Shown piece by piece: positions 1 through 8,907 of a DNA stretch of 22,083 bases; the first letter of the stretch is position 1, and each line of letters opens with the position of its first letter. The DNA is from Chloroflexota bacterium (lineage in GTDB: Bacteria; Chloroflexota; Chloroflexia; JAMDCE01), in contig JAMDCE010000166.1 of the NCBI GenBank assembly GCA_023489135.1, forward strand, positions 1-22,083, given 5' to 3'. Both the position numbers and the translations under genes were made by a program. The notes under the pieces are model-generated. The model was given only the letters and a program-made list of their open reading frames with translations. It made no database searches and was not told the origin of the DNA.

Positions 1-106
1 CTGGTGTCGATCGTTGGCACAGATTCCCAGGTTTGCGCCCGGGGCTGTATACGACCCTGTGAAACCAACTCCTGAGCTAGAAAAGTGAGGAAGGGTCTAT
101 CCAACT
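1..106. other. Upstream flank, possible 3' end of a preceding gene
   Basis: Three plus-strand frames stay open from the window edge to stops at about 62, 75 and 88, so any one of them could be the tail of a gene cut off by the window. None is long enough to recognise. I see no clear promoter or terminator, so the operon that starts at 107 may begin further upstream. Confidence 0.25.
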
Positions 107-3100
107 GTGACCAAAGTAGGTCTTCTCTGCGGCCGCATCATCGAAACGGGCTGGCTCGCCGCTGCCATAACGGTTCCCCTCTACTTCAACATATACAGCA
201 GCCGAGTATTTGAGCCCGACAAGCTGATCGCCTTGCGCGGCATCGTCCTGCTGATGGTGCTGGCGTTCTTCGTCCGCCTTTTCGAGCGGGGGTTTTCGCT
301 TCGGGTCGGCGACAAGGCATCCTCCGGCCTGAGGGCCTGGTGGCAGGCTGTGCGCACCGATAACCCGCTGGCGAGTATTATACACGAATTGTGTGCTTCC
401 CTGATCCTAAGCACGATCGCATCCGTTAGCCCGGGGGTCAGTCTTTGGGGGTCCTACCAGCGCCTGCAAGGCACCTACACCTGGCTTACCTACATCGTTC
501 TCTTCTTCCTGGTGGCTCATTCCCTGCGCAGCCGAGCCCAGCTCAACCGGCTGATCACCGTGATATTGCTCACCAGTCTTCCGGTTTCATTGTATGGGAT
601 CGCCCAGCACCAAAGGCTGGACCCCCTGCCCTGGGGCGGGGACGTGACCACCCGTGTGGCCAGCAGCATGGGCAACGCCATCTTTCTGGCCGCCTATTTG
701 ATAATGGCGGTCCCATTGACAATCGCTCGGCTCATCGAATCGATAAGACGGTTGGAAAAGGCCGATTTGCCGACCGTTCCCTCTAGCTGGCAGACCGTCG
801 CCGGTTTGCTGGCCTTGATCCTTTTACAGAATCTGGTTCTGATGCTTATCGTTTCTTATACCAACAAGAGCGCGAACCTTTGGTGGGGGGCGTTTGGGGG
901 AGTCGCCATCTTCCTGAACCTGGCCATCCTCGTGCGCGTGCGGCGTCCCACCAGGGAAACGGTGCTCGCGGAGGTTGTTGCCTACGCCTCTTTGATGCTG
1001 GTGCAGTTAACGGCCATCGTACTGACCCAAAGCCGGGGGCCCTTCCTGGGCATCGGAGCGGGCGTGTTTGTCTTCGCGTTCCTTCTGGCCATCCGCAGCG
1101 GGTCCCAGCGATTGCTTTCGGTGTCATCGGCAGTGACCGGAGTCCTGATCGCTTTCCTTATCGTGTTCAATGTCCCGAACAGCCCGCTCGCGCCAATCAA
1201 GAAGATACCGTACATCGGAAGGCTCGGCGAGATACTGGAGACCGAGTATGGATCCGGGAAGGTTCGGCTGTTGATCTGGCAAGGGGCGTGGCAATTGATT
1301 ACGCATCCACCATCAGTAGGTCTGCAAGGCGATGCGTTGAACAGTTTGCGACCGATCATCGGATACGGCCCGGAAGCGATGTACGTGGCTTACAACAAGG
1401 TGTATCCACCCGATTTGGCCCATCATGAAGCTCGCAACGCATCTCCCGACCGATCGCACCAGGTTCTTCTGGATCTGCTGGTTACCACGGGTGTCGTCGG
1501 GCTCGCCGCCTTTCTGTTCGTTCTGGGCAGCGCCCTGCGTCTCGCCTGGAGCGTGCTGCGTCGCTCGGAGCACCTGCACTATCAACTGCTGGTGATAGGC
1601 ATCGTCTCGGCGATCTCGGCCCATTTTGTGGAGACACAGTTCGGGATACCGATCGCCTCGACGTTAACTCATTTGTGGCTTCTTCTTGGCGCCGTGGTGG
1701 CGGTCGGAGTGATGCACCGTGATGAGCTTTCCTCCGTGGTCGCCAACGGTGGAACACCAGTCGTCGAAGAGACCGCGGCCGCGCCCAAGACAGGCGAGAC
1801 GAGGATTGAACCGGCGAGGGGTGAAGGGCAGACGCGAAACAAGCGCCGGAAGCGCAAGGGGGCCGTGTCGACGCCGGCACCGGCGTCCGGCAGGGGGACA
1901 GACGCCGTCGACGTTGCTTGGCCTGTCCCGGCCGTATTCGTCTTCTTGTCGGCTTTTGCGATGCTGGTTTTGGCCACGTGGCCTCCCTTCGACAATATGC
2001 AGTACGCTTTTGCCGGTGGATTCTTCTGGTTGATCGTGGGCATCGTGGCCGCGTCCGTCGGCCTCGGCGATTTGCTTCGGCGAGGTGCCCGTTGGGAAGT
2101 CAGTCGGTTGTGGATTCACCTGCCGGCGGTGTTTGTCGCCCTGATCGCGATTATGCTAAACCTAAACGTGGTTTCTGCCGACATATACTATAAGCGGGGG
2201 TTCATGTTCGAGTCTCAGCGCCAATGGGAAGCGAGCATTCAGGCCTATCAGGACGCTTTGAAGCTGGCTCCCGACCAGGATTTCTATTACCTTTTCCTGG
2301 GCCGGCTGTTCCTGGAATCGGCCAAGGCAAACAATCGTCCAAAGCTCACCCCGGCGCCGAAGATCGACCTGGAGTACGTCAAGACGATAAACCCGCGTGA
2401 CTTGCAGCGACTGGGGAGGGACGATCTGCTGGAAGCCAGTCGCATCGCGCTGGAAGAAGCTCAGAAGTTGGCGCCACTGAATACCGATCACACTGCCAAT
2501 CTCGGCCGGCTCTACCGATTCTGGGGAGCGGCGGTGGACAAGACGAAGATGGATCTTTCTCTGAAGTACTACTCTGACGCGGTGACTCTCAGCCCGGAGA
2601 CGGCTCAGCTATGGGATGAGTATGCCGAAGTGTATCTTGCCGGTGGCCAGATTGACCAGGGTATCGAGAAGCTGAAAGTAGCCGAGAGCCTGGATGGGCA
2701 GTTCCCGTTGACTTTCCTTTACCTGGGCGATGCTTATATTACCGAGCAGAAGGCCGAGGAAGCTTTCAGCGCGCACGCGAAAGTTCTCAGCCTGGACCCT
2801 CAGATTCTGTCGGACCAGCGGCTCGAGTATCGCGTCAACTTCTATCTCAATGCCAAGATAGCCGACAGATTGGCACCTTTGTACGCGGCGGCGGCGGCGA
2901 AATATCCCTCTAACCCGGCCGTGCTGAGCGCCTATGGCTATATTCTTTCGCGCTTGGGAAGTATTCCCGAGGCATCCAGGGAATTCGAGGCCTGGGTGAA
3001 GGTTGCTCCCAGGGACTGGATCGCCCGTCGGAATCTGGCTCTCTCATACGAGAGCCTGGGAAACTTGGACGGAGCCATACGAGAGGCCGAAGAGGCACGC

Positions 3101-3175
3101 ACCCTGGCTCCGTCGGACCAGAAGGACGCGCTCTCTCAATGGTTGACTCAGTTGAACCAGAAGAAAAAGCAATAG
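107..3175 (+). CDS. O-antigen ligase/polymerase-like membrane protein with C-terminal TPR domain
   Basis: A 1022-aa polytopic inner-membrane protein. Residues 1-545 contain about a dozen hydrophobic segments. The Wzy_C (O-antigen ligase/polymerase) core has an SRGPFLG motif near 308 and a large external loop near 420-465 rich in Y, H and D, as is usual in this superfamily. A polar Lys/Arg/Pro-rich linker (about 549-605) is followed by three or four more membrane segments, then tetratricopeptide repeats from about 690 to the end. The family joins or polymerises lipid-linked glycans at the outer face of the membrane; the TPRs would then be extracytoplasmic and may bind partners or regulate chain length (inference). 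The start is GTG at 107, with purine-rich GAGG/AAGGG somewhat far upstream, so the start is only moderately certain. It is first of three tightly spaced genes: 7 bp separate it from the WecA-like gene. Ligase and polymerase cannot be told apart from sequence alone. Confidence 0.85.
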   Translation: MTKVGLLCGRIIETGWLAAAITVPLYFNIYSSRVFEPDKLIALRGIVLLMVLAFFVRLFERGFSLRVGDKASSGLRAWWQAVRTDNPLASIIHELCASLILSTIASVSPGVSLWGSYQRLQGTYTWLTYIVLFFLVAHSLRSRAQLNRLITVILLTSLPVSLYGIAQHQRLDPLPWGGDVTTRVASSMGNAIFLAAYLIMAVPLTIARLIESIRRLEKADLPTVPSSWQTVAGLLALILLQNLVLMLIVSYTNKSANLWWGAFGGVAIFLNLAILVRVRRPTRETVLAEVVAYASLMLVQLTAIVLTQSRGPFLGIGAGVFVFAFLLAIRSGSQRLLSVSSAVTGVLIAFLIVFNVPNSPLAPIKKIPYIGRLGEILETEYGSGKVRLLIWQGAWQLITHPPSVGLQGDALNSLRPIIGYGPEAMYVAYNKVYPPDLAHHEARNASPDRSHQVLLDLLVTTGVVGLAAFLFVLGSALRLAWSVLRRSEHLHYQLLVIGIVSAISAHFVETQFGIPIASTLTHLWLLLGAVVAVGVMHRDELSSVVANGGTPVVEETAAAPKTGETRIEPARGEGQTRNKRRKRKGAVSTPAPASGRGTDAVDVAWPVPAVFVFLSAFAMLVLATWPPFDNMQYAFAGGFFWLIVGIVAASVGLGDLLRRGARWEVSRLWIHLPAVFVALIAIMLNLNVVSADIYYKRGFMFESQRQWEASIQAYQDALKLAPDQDFYYLFLGRLFLESAKANNRPKLTPAPKIDLEYVKTINPRDLQRLGRDDLLEASRIALEEAQKLAPLNTDHTANLGRLYRFWGAAVDKTKMDLSLKYYSDAVTLSPETAQLWDEYAEVYLAGGQIDQGIEKLKVAESLDGQFPLTFLYLGDAYITEQKAEEAFSAHAKVLSLDPQILSDQRLEYRVNFYLNAKIADRLAPLYAAAAAKYPSNPAVLSAYGYILSRLGSIPEASREFEAWVKVAPRDWIARRNLALSYESLGNLDGAIREAEEARTLAPSDQKDALSQWLTQLNQKKKQ

Positions 3176-3182
3176 GTCTGAG

Positions 3183-4190
3183 ATGGTCACCCTAGTGGTT
3201 ATCTTCCTCGCGGCGCTGGCCTTCGCCGTCGGCGCCACGCCGGTGGCTCGCCGCGTGGCGGTGTTGATCGGGGTGGTCGATCGCCCGGACCCGCGGAAGT
3301 TACATGCGAGGACCATGCCGCTGCTCGGGGGCCTGGCCATCTATGCCGCCTGCGTCCTGGCCGTGCTGGTCTTCGGAGATCGTGAGTTCGTTCCACAGCT
3401 AGTCGGCATCCTCGTGGGAGCCAGCCTGGTATCTTTTCTAGGGGTGTGGGATGACCGATGGGGCTTGCGGCCCTTCCTGAAGCTGTTCGGACAAGCGGTG
3501 GCGGCCGTCATCGTCGTGGCTTCCGGCGTCCAGGTTGAGTTCCTGCACCATCCCATCGCCAACCTGGTCGCGACCGTGTTTTGGATCGTCGCCATCACCA
3601 ATGCGATGAACCTCCTCGACAATATGGACGGACTGTCGGGGGGAATCGCCGCGGTTGCCTCCGCCTTCTTCTTCCTGCTGGCGGCTGGGAGCGGTCAGTT
3701 CCTGGTAGCCAGCCTTTCCGCCGCCGTGCTGGGGGCCTGTCTGGGATTCTTGCGCTACAATTTCAACCCGGCCACCATATTTATGGGTGACACCGGCAGC
3801 TTGTTTCTGGGGTTCATCCTGTCGATCATAGCCATTAAGCTGCGTTTTGGCAATCTTGACATAATCACGTGGATGGTGCCGGTCCTGGTCTTAGGGGTGC
3901 CGATCTTCGATACTACCCTGGTGGTAATATCGCGTTTGAGAAAAGGGGTGAATCCGCTCACCACGCCGGGCAAGGATCACGTATCGCACCGGCTGGTGGC
4001 GCTCGGATGGACGCAGCGCGAAGCCGTGATGGTCCTGTATCTTACCTGTGGCGCTCTCGGGATGGCCGCGATGTTCATTTCGAAAGCCACGATTGTCGAG
4101 GCGATAATAGTGGGCGGATTGGTGCTGATCGGTGCTATCATCACCCTGGTGAAACTCGAACAGGTTGTGGTCGCGGGGGCGCGGCAATAA
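3183..4190 (+). CDS. WecA/MraY-family undecaprenyl-phosphate glycosyl-1-phosphate transferase
   Basis: A 335-aa protein, the normal length for the PNPT family, with about 10-11 membrane segments. It transfers a sugar-1-phosphate (usually HexNAc-1-P) from UDP-sugar to undecaprenyl phosphate on the cytoplasmic side, the first step of lipid-linked glycan synthesis. Family signatures are all visible: DRPDPRKLH near residue 36, DNMDGL with Asp146 and Asp149, FMGDTGS with Asp203, and a DHVSHRL motif with His266 and His269. These acidic residues bind Mg2+ and substrate in MraY/WecA. The HVSHRL form, and the neighbouring polysaccharide genes, favour a WecA/TagO-type enzyme over the peptidoglycan enzyme MraY. 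It starts 7 bp after the Wzy-TPR gene and ends 11 bp before the dehydrogenase, so the three are very likely co-transcribed. The exact sugar cannot be read from sequence. Confidence 0.9.
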   Translation: MVTLVVIFLAALAFAVGATPVARRVAVLIGVVDRPDPRKLHARTMPLLGGLAIYAACVLAVLVFGDREFVPQLVGILVGASLVSFLGVWDDRWGLRPFLKLFGQAVAAVIVVASGVQVEFLHHPIANLVATVFWIVAITNAMNLLDNMDGLSGGIAAVASAFFFLLAAGSGQFLVASLSAAVLGACLGFLRYNFNPATIFMGDTGSLFLGFILSIIAIKLRFGNLDIITWMVPVLVLGVPIFDTTLVVISRLRKGVNPLTTPGKDHVSHRLVALGWTQREAVMVLYLTCGALGMAAMFISKATIVEAIIVGGLVLIGAIITLVKLEQVVVAGARQ

Positions 4191-4201
4191 AGGAGTGTCT
4201 A

Positions 4202-5575
4202 ATGTCGGGTGAAGAGCTGGTAGAGACTAGCGCGGCGGCCAAAATAAGAAACAAAGAAGCGACCGTGTGTGTCATTGGGCTGGGATACGTGGGCTTGCCC
4301 CTGGCTGCCGAATTCGCCCGGGCCGGCTTGCGCGTGCGGGGGCTCGATCTCGATTCCAAACGGGTGTTGGCGATAAGCCGCGGTGAAAGCTACATCCCCG
4401 ACGTAGACACGCCTCTGGTGGCCAGGCTGGTGCGCGAGGGACACCTGGAAGCAACCTCCGACTACGACGTGTTGACGGAAGCGGACGTCGTGTTCATTTG
4501 CGTGCCCACGCCCTTTACCCCCAGCAAGGCACCGGATATCTCTTTCATCGTCCAGGCCGCGGCAGGCATTGGGCAACGGCTGCGGCGGGGCCAACTGGTG
4601 GTGCTTCAGAGCACCACCCATCCGGGCACGACCGAGGAGGACGTCTTGCCCATCCTGGAAAGAACGTCGGGATTGAAGGCCGGCGTCGATTTCCACCTGG
4701 CGTTCTCTCCCGAGCGCATCAACCCCGGCGACCGAACCCACACCGTGGCCACCACTCCGAAGGTGATAGGCGGATTGACCCCTGCCTGCTCCGAGCTGAC
4801 CAAGATCCTTTTCAGCCACATCAGCTCCCGTATTATGATTGTATCATCGCCGCGCGCGGCCGAGATGTCCAAGCTACTGGAGAACATCTTTCGCAGCGTT
4901 AACATATCCCTGGTGAACGAGCTGGCCATGCTGGCCGAACGTATGGGGATAGACATCTGGGAGGTCATCGAGGCGGCTTCGACCAAGCCTTTCGGCTATA
5001 TGCCTTTCTATCCCAGCGCGGGCGTGGGCGGGCACTGCATCCCGGTGGATCCGTATTACCTGTCGTGGAAGGCTCGCGAGTACGATTTTTACACCAAGTT
5101 CATCGAGCTGGCGGCCGAAGTCAACCAGGGCATGCCCTACCACGTGATGGAAAAGATCGTGGAGGCTCTGAACCGCCAGGGCAAATGCCTGAACGGGGCC
5201 CAGATACTGATACTGGGGGTCGCCTTCAAGAAGGACATAGACGATGCGCGGAACTCGCCGGCGGAGAGGGTCATAGAACTGCTGGTCAAAGCGGGCGGGG
5301 TGGTCAACTACAACGATCCGCACGTTGCCAGGTACAGATTCGGGAGCGATGCCTACCTCTCCCGCGAGATCACCTTGGAATCCATTCCTTTGAACGAGAG
5401 CACCGTCGGCGGCAGCGACTGCGTGGTGATTATCTCGGCGCACTCCGCCTACGACTACCAATGGATCGTGGATCATTCGACGGTGGTCGTAGACACCTGC
5501 AACGCTACCAAGCACGTCCTTCGCGGACGCGAGAAGCTCGTGAGGCTCGGCTCGCCCCAGAAGACCACGGTGTGA
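4202..5575 (+). CDS. UDP-N-acetylhexosamine-type nucleotide-sugar 6-dehydrogenase (WbpA/WecC family)
   Basis: A 457-aa NAD-dependent nucleotide-sugar dehydrogenase that oxidises C6 of a UDP-hexose to the uronic acid by two successive steps. The N-terminal Rossmann motif GLGYVGLP lies at about residues 26-33, and STTHPGTTEED and FSPERINPGD follow. The catalytic cysteine sits in GVGGHCIPVDP (Cys279), and AFKKDIDDARNSPA marks the C-terminal UDP-binding domain. FSPER with the GHCIPVDPYYL stretch is typical of the UDP-GlcNAc/UDP-ManNAc dehydrogenase branch (WbpA, WecC), which is known family behaviour rather than proof of substrate. I chose ATG 4202 because AAAGGAG lies 7 bp upstream; the open frame extends further back but overlaps the WecA-like gene. 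It is the last gene of the operon and would supply a HexNAc-uronic acid for the same surface glycan. A hairpin at 5634-5680 follows. Confidence 0.92.
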   Translation: MSGEELVETSAAAKIRNKEATVCVIGLGYVGLPLAAEFARAGLRVRGLDLDSKRVLAISRGESYIPDVDTPLVARLVREGHLEATSDYDVLTEADVVFICVPTPFTPSKAPDISFIVQAAAGIGQRLRRGQLVVLQSTTHPGTTEEDVLPILERTSGLKAGVDFHLAFSPERINPGDRTHTVATTPKVIGGLTPACSELTKILFSHISSRIMIVSSPRAAEMSKLLENIFRSVNISLVNELAMLAERMGIDIWEVIEAASTKPFGYMPFYPSAGVGGHCIPVDPYYLSWKAREYDFYTKFIELAAEVNQGMPYHVMEKIVEALNRQGKCLNGAQILILGVAFKKDIDDARNSPAERVIELLVKAGGVVNYNDPHVARYRFGSDAYLSREITLESIPLNESTVGGSDCVVIISAHSAYDYQWIVDHSTVVVDTCNATKHVLRGREKLVRLGSPQKTTV

Positions 5576-5633
5576 CTCGGCGGGACGAACCAGTGCCTTG
5601 AAAAGGTGGGCCGGGTAGGGCGGGCACGCTATT

Positions 5634-5680
5634 CACCGCAAAGGGCGCAAAGATTTATTTGGTCTTTGCGCCCTTTGGTG
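5634..5680. repeat. Palindromic hairpin repeat, copy 1 (convergent gene ends)
   Basis: An inverted repeat with arms 5634-5653 and 5663-5680. The arms read CACC-GC-AAAGGGCGCAAAGA and its complement, with a 2-nt bulge and a 9-nt loop. It lies between the convergent ends of the dehydrogenase (5575) and the TPR gene (5707), so it could terminate transcription from both sides. It resembles the other two hairpins at 17636 and 19859 in its CACCGC end and GCG core, but it is the most diverged (AAAGGG in place of AGAGGC). Confidence 0.7.
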
Positions 5681-5706
5681 TGACAACGGGTTTCCCTGCT
5701 TCTGCT

Positions 5707-6522
5707 CTACTCGGCTACCTGTCCCTCGGGCTCGAATTCCGTTTCTTCGCTGCTTTCCTCCGCTTCCCCGTAGGGCGCGAACTCCCCTTCTTCCTCTTCT
5801 TCCGGCAGCTCTTCGTCTTCAAGCTCGTACTTCAAGAGGGTCTCTTTGATGTACGGCCTCACGGCAGTGGTCTCGCCCTTAGATGGGAAAGATACTTTGC
5901 CGGCCTGGCGAGGGTCCTGGTAGGTCTCCCGAATGATCACACGAGCGCTGGTATCTTCCAGGTTAACCAGGGCAGCGGCATAACGGTTTCCTCCCTGCAT
6001 CAGATCAATGAGCCTCTGCCCGATGCGCGGCTCTATCTGCCCCAGCGTCTCGCCGCGAGAATTCTGGACCAGGAGGGCTCGCCCCTCCGGCTTCAGGTAC
6101 ACCTGATCGCCCACGGTCATCTTGGCCAGCACACTCTTGTCGGCGGTGCGAACCAGCGTTGCCGTGCCCGTCTTGCCCGTTTCGGCGATGAACAGGTGAG
6201 GGTCAATCTTCTCGCTGGTAGGGGCCTTGACCTGCTCGACGGAGAGATTAGATAGTCGCGCCAGGTTTTTCTGGGCGATTGCGTTATTCGGGTCTATCTC
6301 CACGGCTCTTTGATACGCATCTCTGGCCTCTTTGTACGAGCCCAGCTCCGTCAGAGCTCGGCCCAATCGGTTATATGCGTCGACGTCGCTAGGGAACAGA
6401 TCGATGATGGTGCGATTGACGGTGACAGCCTCTTCCCATTTGCTCTTCATTGCCAGGGAGATTGCCTGCTCTACCCAATGCTTTCGCAGTTTCGCCCTTT
6501 CATCGGTTTGGTAGTGAGCCAT
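5707..6522 (-). CDS. TPR protein with possible HIRAN-like domain and acidic C-terminal tail
   Basis: A 271-aa, apparently cytoplasmic protein without signal peptide or membrane segment. Residues 14-90 hold two to three TPR units; the clearest has consensus positions in AYNRLGRALTELGSYKEA. Residues about 115-205 form a beta-rich region (GDQVYLKPEGRALLVQNSRG, then GETLGQIEP) that in spacing loosely recalls HIRAN domains; this is a weak suggestion only. From about 230 the chain becomes strongly acidic, with a run of Glu. I place the start at ATG 6522 rather than GTG 6534 because GTGGAG lies 6 bp before the ATG and the promoter at 6553-6581 leaves almost no leader for the GTG. It is transcribed alone, convergent with the polysaccharide operon. 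TPRs suggest a protein-binding role; the function is unknown. Confidence 0.8.
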   Translation of the reverse strand: MAHYQTDERAKLRKHWVEQAISLAMKSKWEEAVTVNRTIIDLFPSDVDAYNRLGRALTELGSYKEARDAYQRAVEIDPNNAIAQKNLARLSNLSVEQVKAPTSEKIDPHLFIAETGKTGTATLVRTADKSVLAKMTVGDQVYLKPEGRALLVQNSRGETLGQIEPRIGQRLIDLMQGGNRYAAALVNLEDTSARVIIRETYQDPRQAGKVSFPSKGETTAVRPYIKETLLKYELEDEELPEEEEEGEFAPYGEAEESSEETEFEPEGQVAE

Positions 6523-6552
6523 CTCCAACTCCACGCCAAAATTTGCTGCTGA

Positions 6553-6581
6553 ATTGTATTCGTTTTCCCTCCTTTTTGCAA
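6553..6581 (-). promoter_or_regulatory. Sigma-70-type promoter for the TPR gene
   Basis: Read on the minus strand, TTGCAA (6576-6581) and TACAAT (6553-6558) are separated by exactly 17 bp. Transcription would begin near 6546, about 24 nt before the ATG at 6522. The spacer is purine-rich and contains AGGAGGG, which is not positioned to act as a ribosome-binding site for any start here. Confidence 0.7.
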
Positions 6582-6701
6582 TAGGTCGCGTAGCAATTTT
6601 CGTGCCAAGCTGTTGATTCTTTTGCTGCTAATGTTTGCTCTCATCAGTCAGAGGCAGGCCGACGGGCTGCTTGGCGGTCTGAGCCGTAACCCTGGGCAAC
6701 A

Positions 6702-7478
6702 CTAAGCAGTTTGCAGCCACAGTCCGCTGGTCATCACCAGCACCAGGCCCAGCACGACCACGAAGGCAAACTCGGCCAACAGGCGCCTATTGAGGTGTCC
6801 GAGGAGATGGCTTTGGACGATTCCGGTCACCAGGTAGTAGGTGAGCAGCAGAAGCAGTCCGCCGGTCATTCCAGAGATGATCCAGTAGTTGAGAGCCCAC
6901 GACATCTCAGCCAGGATAAGACCGATGACGGCCGCGTAGAGCCACGTCCGTTGAATGCTTCGCTCCGTGCCCCGCAGCAATTCCAGAGAAATCATCGTGC
7001 TAATGGCGAAGACCGCGGACGCCGACATCATGGCGCGCGCCTTGGTGGAGTAGATGGCGGCGAACAATTCGAAAGCGATGAGGTAGGCGAGAAGATTGAG
7101 GGCAAACCGGGCCTTGGGCTGAAGCGGGTCGTCGGGATCGATGGTGTGGTACTGGCTGGCGATGGTTGTGGTGAGCAGCGCGGCGGTCACCAGCAGCCCC
7201 ACAACTACAGCCAGACCCGATGAAAAGACCGGCAGCCGGAGGAACAGAAACGACCCCAGCGTGAGCAGGACCGGCAGCACCCACAGCGTCATGGTGTAGC
7301 GCTTGCGCCTCAAATGGATGCGCCAATGGGAGTGGTAGATGTGATCGGCGCCGACGCTGACCAGTATGGCCAGAACGGCGGCCAGCAGCCAGGAGAAGGG
7401 GCGATCCAGCAGCAGCGAGAGCGCCAGCCCCACCACCACTACGCTGACCAGAAGTACCACTCGCTCAATGTTTACCAA
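6702..7478 (-). CDS. Polytopic membrane protein, uncharacterised
   Basis: A 258-aa protein that is hydrophobic almost throughout, with roughly seven membrane segments separated by short polar loops (for example HRRKR-type and DPDDPLQPKAR loops). I do not recognise a catalytic motif. Architecture and neighbourhood resemble small-domain membrane proteins of unknown function that are annotated in Chloroflexota genomes, but I cannot assign a family with confidence. The start is TTG 7478, preceded by AAGGGGGAG. The first 14 bp overlap the end of the upstream COG2509 dehydrogenase gene, which ends at 7465, so translation is probably coupled and the two are one transcript. A 167-bp gap separates it from the TPR gene downstream. 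Confidence 0.75.
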   Translation of the reverse strand: MVNIERVVLLVSVVVVGLALSLLLDRPFSWLLAAVLAILVSVGADHIYHSHWRIHLRRKRYTMTLWVLPVLLTLGSFLFLRLPVFSSGLAVVVGLLVTAALLTTTIASQYHTIDPDDPLQPKARFALNLLAYLIAFELFAAIYSTKARAMMSASAVFAISTMISLELLRGTERSIQRTWLYAAVIGLILAEMSWALNYWIISGMTGGLLLLLTYYLVTGIVQSHLLGHLNRRLLAEFAFVVVLGLVLVMTSGLWLQTA

Positions 7479-8907
7479 CGCTCCCCCTTACCCCCCCGAT
7501 ATCCAACCCGGTAAGATCCTGGCCCAACCGGCGGCCTATCTCGCGCGCCGCGATTACCCCGGAAACTGAAGCCTGCACCAAGCCCCTGGTGACGCCCGCT
7601 CCGTCGCCGGCGGCAAACATGTTGGATATGCCGGTTTCGAGGCTGGACGTCAGCTTGAGGCGCGAGGAGTAGAACTTCACCTCCAGCCCGTAGAGCAACG
7701 TATCCCGCGAGCACACGCCGGGGGCCAGCTTATCCATGGCCTGGAGCATCTCGATGATGTCCGTGAGGTAGCGGTAAGGCAGGACGAAACTAAGATCGCC
7801 GGGAGTGGCGGTCTTGAGAGTGGGGTCGACGATCCCCCGCTTTATCCTCTCGGGCGTGGAACGGCGGCCGGACAGGAGATCACCCAGACGTTGTACTATC
7901 ACCCCTCCGCTAAGTATATTCGCCAGCCGGGCGAGGTACCGGCCGTACTCGATGGGCTCGCGGAAGGGCTTGGTGAAGTTGGTCGACACCAGGAGGGCGA
8001 AATTGGTGTTATTCGTGCGCCGGTCGGAGTAGCTGTGCCCGTTGACGGTGATGACCGGATCGGTCCCCGCGGTGCACTCGGTTGCCACCTCGCCATAAGG
8101 GCACATGCAGAAGCTGCGCACCCGGTCGTCGAAGGATTTGGAGTAGAACTCCAGCTTTGACTCGTACAGCGATCTCGTGATGGGTTCCAGGACGGCCGAA
8201 GGCATCTCGATTCTCAGGCCCACGTCAACCGGGTTGTTGGACAGCTCCAGGCGGAGACGCTTGGCTTCGGCGGTGAGCCAGTCGGCGCCTTCCCTGCCCG
8301 GGGCCACGACGAGGTAGTCGCACCCGATGGTCCTTCCATCCGAGGACTTAACGGCCTTGATCTGACCGTTTTCGACCACGATCTCGGCCGCCGTGGTGCG
8401 CATCTCGATGTCGATTCGACTGCTGAGCTGCTTCTCCATTTGGTCCAGCACGTTGAAGCACCTATCGGTGCCAATGTGTCTGATCGTCACCGGAATCAGG
8501 CGCAGCTCGGCCAGAGCAGCCCTGCGCTGCCATTCCTCGACGTCGTCGCCCACGCCGTAAATCTCGTCGTTGCCCGCCAGGCGAGCGTAGACGCGATCCA
8601 CATAGCCGATGAGCCCGTTGAAGATCTGCTTATCGACGTACTCTGCCAGGTTCCCTCCCACCTCGGTAGAGAGGGTAAGCTTGCCGTCGGAGAACGCGCC
8701 CGCGCCGCCCCAGCCGCTGGTCAGGTCGCACAGCTTGCAAGGCGGGCACGCGATTCCTTTGTCGATCGAGGGACAGTCTCGCTGCTGCAAGAGACGTCCC
8801 TTTTCCATCAAGAGAATCGAGACTCCCTCGATTTGTGACAGCTCCAGGGCCGCAAAGATACCCGCCGGCCCGGCGCCCACGATTACCACATCGTATTTAT
8901 CGGTCAA
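7465..8907 (-). CDS. FAD-dependent dehydrogenase of the COG2509 type
   Basis: A 480-aa flavoprotein. The N-terminal FAD-binding Rossmann fold shows VIVGAGPAGIFAALEL at residues 8-23. A conserved cysteine cluster (Cys45, Cys54, Cys57, Cys60) is followed by SGWGGAGAFSDGKL, the family hallmark of the uncharacterised FAD-dependent dehydrogenases in COG2509. The C-terminal FAD motif FAAGDGAGVTRGLVQA lies near residue 436. Substrate and partner are unknown for the family; the cysteines may be structural or redox-active (inference). The start is TTG 8907 with AGGTG 8 bp upstream; the nearby ATG at 8914 is out of frame and stops after five codons. Transcription probably begins in the palindromic promoter at 8927-8954. 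The gene overlaps the downstream membrane-protein gene by 14 bp. Confidence 0.88.
   Translation of the reverse strand: MTDKYDVVIVGAGPAGIFAALELSQIEGVSILLMEKGRLLQQRDCPSIDKGIACPPCKLCDLTSGWGGAGAFSDGKLTLSTEVGGNLAEYVDKQIFNGLIGYVDRVYARLAGNDEIYGVGDDVEEWQRRAALAELRLIPVTIRHIGTDRCFNVLDQMEKQLSSRIDIEMRTTAAEIVVENGQIKAVKSSDGRTIGCDYLVVAPGREGADWLTAEAKRLRLELSNNPVDVGLRIEMPSAVLEPITRSLYESKLEFYSKSFDDRVRSFCMCPYGEVATECTAGTDPVITVNGHSYSDRRTNNTNFALLVSTNFTKPFREPIEYGRYLARLANILSGGVIVQRLGDLLSGRRSTPERIKRGIVDPTLKTATPGDLSFVLPYRYLTDIIEMLQAMDKLAPGVCSRDTLLYGLEVKFYSSRLKLTSSLETGISNMFAAGDGAGVTRGLVQASVSGVIAAREIGRRLGQDLTGLDIGGVRGSVGKH

Noticed and set aside
880..1428. A 182-codon plus-strand ORF within the Wzy-TPR gene
   Set aside because: It overlaps the clearly membrane-spanning main frame and is a GC-rich frame shadow with no domain pattern.
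5659..6255. A 198-codon plus-strand ORF opposite the TPR gene
   Set aside because: It is an antisense shadow of the TPR gene; its Phe/Leu-rich start is the complement of the acidic tail and there is no ribosome-binding site.
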